NCBI GenBank assembly: GCA_016209495.1
Contig: JACQVX010000002.1
Coordinates: 1 to 33,013, forward strand
Reading direction: 5' to 3'
DNA length: 33,013 nucleotides
Origin: Planctomycetota bacterium
GTDB taxonomy: Bacteria > Planctomycetota > JACQVX01
Of this stretch, positions 32,904 to 33,013 are shown piece by piece; the stretch's first letter is position 1, and every line of letters begins with the position of its first letter. Below the pieces are notes generated by a model. It was not told where the DNA came from, did no database searches, and saw only the letters and a program-made list of their open reading frames with translations. Made by a program: the position numbers and the translations under genes.

Positions 32904-32975
32904 AGTCGCCGTAAAACAATCACTGACTACATTCGGCCGGCTGCGGCGGCGCGATGCGTCGTCGCTCGTCGTCGT

Positions 32976-32995
32976 AATAGCGCTCCGTTGCTATT
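32976..32995. other. Inverted repeat at the window edge
   Basis: AATAGC (32976-32981) and GCTATT (32990-32995) form a 6-bp perfect inverted repeat with an 8-nt loop. It could be part of an upstream regulatory region or the terminator of a gene beyond the window. The rest of 32920-33013 shows no gene. Confidence 0.3.
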
Positions 32996-33013
32996 GCTCC
33001 TCCTCGCTCCTAA

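Noticed and set aside
31100-32923. Upstream extension of the zinc peptidase frame to 32923
   Set aside because: That part is low-complexity and overlaps the real SirB1/TPR gene. The GTGA overlap start at 31099 explains the peptidase.

Overview
The window is very GC-rich DNA from a double-membraned (Gram-negative type) bacterium. It carries two large Hanks-type Ser/Thr protein kinases, a bacterial alpha-2-macroglobulin, a GspK-like pseudopilin with a LamG-like domain, NHL propellers and an alginate-export-type outer-membrane barrel. This gene style (giant kinases with extracytoplasmic sensor regions, TPR and LamG proteins, many GTG and TTG starts) fits a deep-branching planctomycete best. Myxococcota or another high-GC kinase-rich phylum is possible. 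The lineage is inferred from gene content only. I see no rRNA, tRNA, CRISPR array or intact transposase.

Layout: almost everything is on the minus strand, so read from right to left. (1) 32877-27598 is a compact five-gene run: SirB1/transglutaminase-TPR membrane protein, HELGH zinc peptidase, STAS anti-sigma-antagonist-like protein, alginate-export-like barrel, and an isoprenylcysteine-methyltransferase-like membrane enzyme. The genes overlap or nearly touch. A single plus-strand gene, a SAM methyltransferase (27011-27640), converges on its end. (2) 26963-21429 holds an 825-residue response regulator with a roughly 700-residue unrecognised output region, then a single-kinase receptor. A clear TTGACG/TAGACT promoter precedes it. 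(3) 21327-14300 holds an alpha-2-macroglobulin with a Cys-Val-Glu-Gln thioester motif, overlapping by ATGA a YiiX-type permuted NlpC/P60 protein. (4) 14260-5969 starts from a good promoter with a 5' stem-loop. It encodes a small glycine-rich protein, a zinc-ribbon protein, a one-TM partner protein and an 1,796-residue receptor with two complete kinase domains in tandem and a C-terminal NHL propeller. (5) 4932-70 holds the GspK-LamG protein, a secreted protein that shares a domain with the kinase partner, and a small secreted Pro/Thr-rich protein. The unit ends in twin G/C-tract hairpins.

Between blocks 4 and 5 (about 4885-6099) lies a genomic scar. A 180-bp segment (last NHL blade plus the start of the pseudopilin gene) is present twice as a direct repeat, about 89% identical by hand count. 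The copies bracket about 855 bp of gene debris: the C-terminus of a Na+/H+ antiporter, the N-terminus of a universal stress protein, and a His-rich hexanucleotide-repeat tail.

Taken together, the window looks like an envelope-sensing and envelope-processing region. Kinase receptors and a response regulator are interleaved with periplasmic or surface effectors (protease trap, NlpC/P60-like enzyme, pseudopilin, zincin, barrel). That functional link is inference from gene order.
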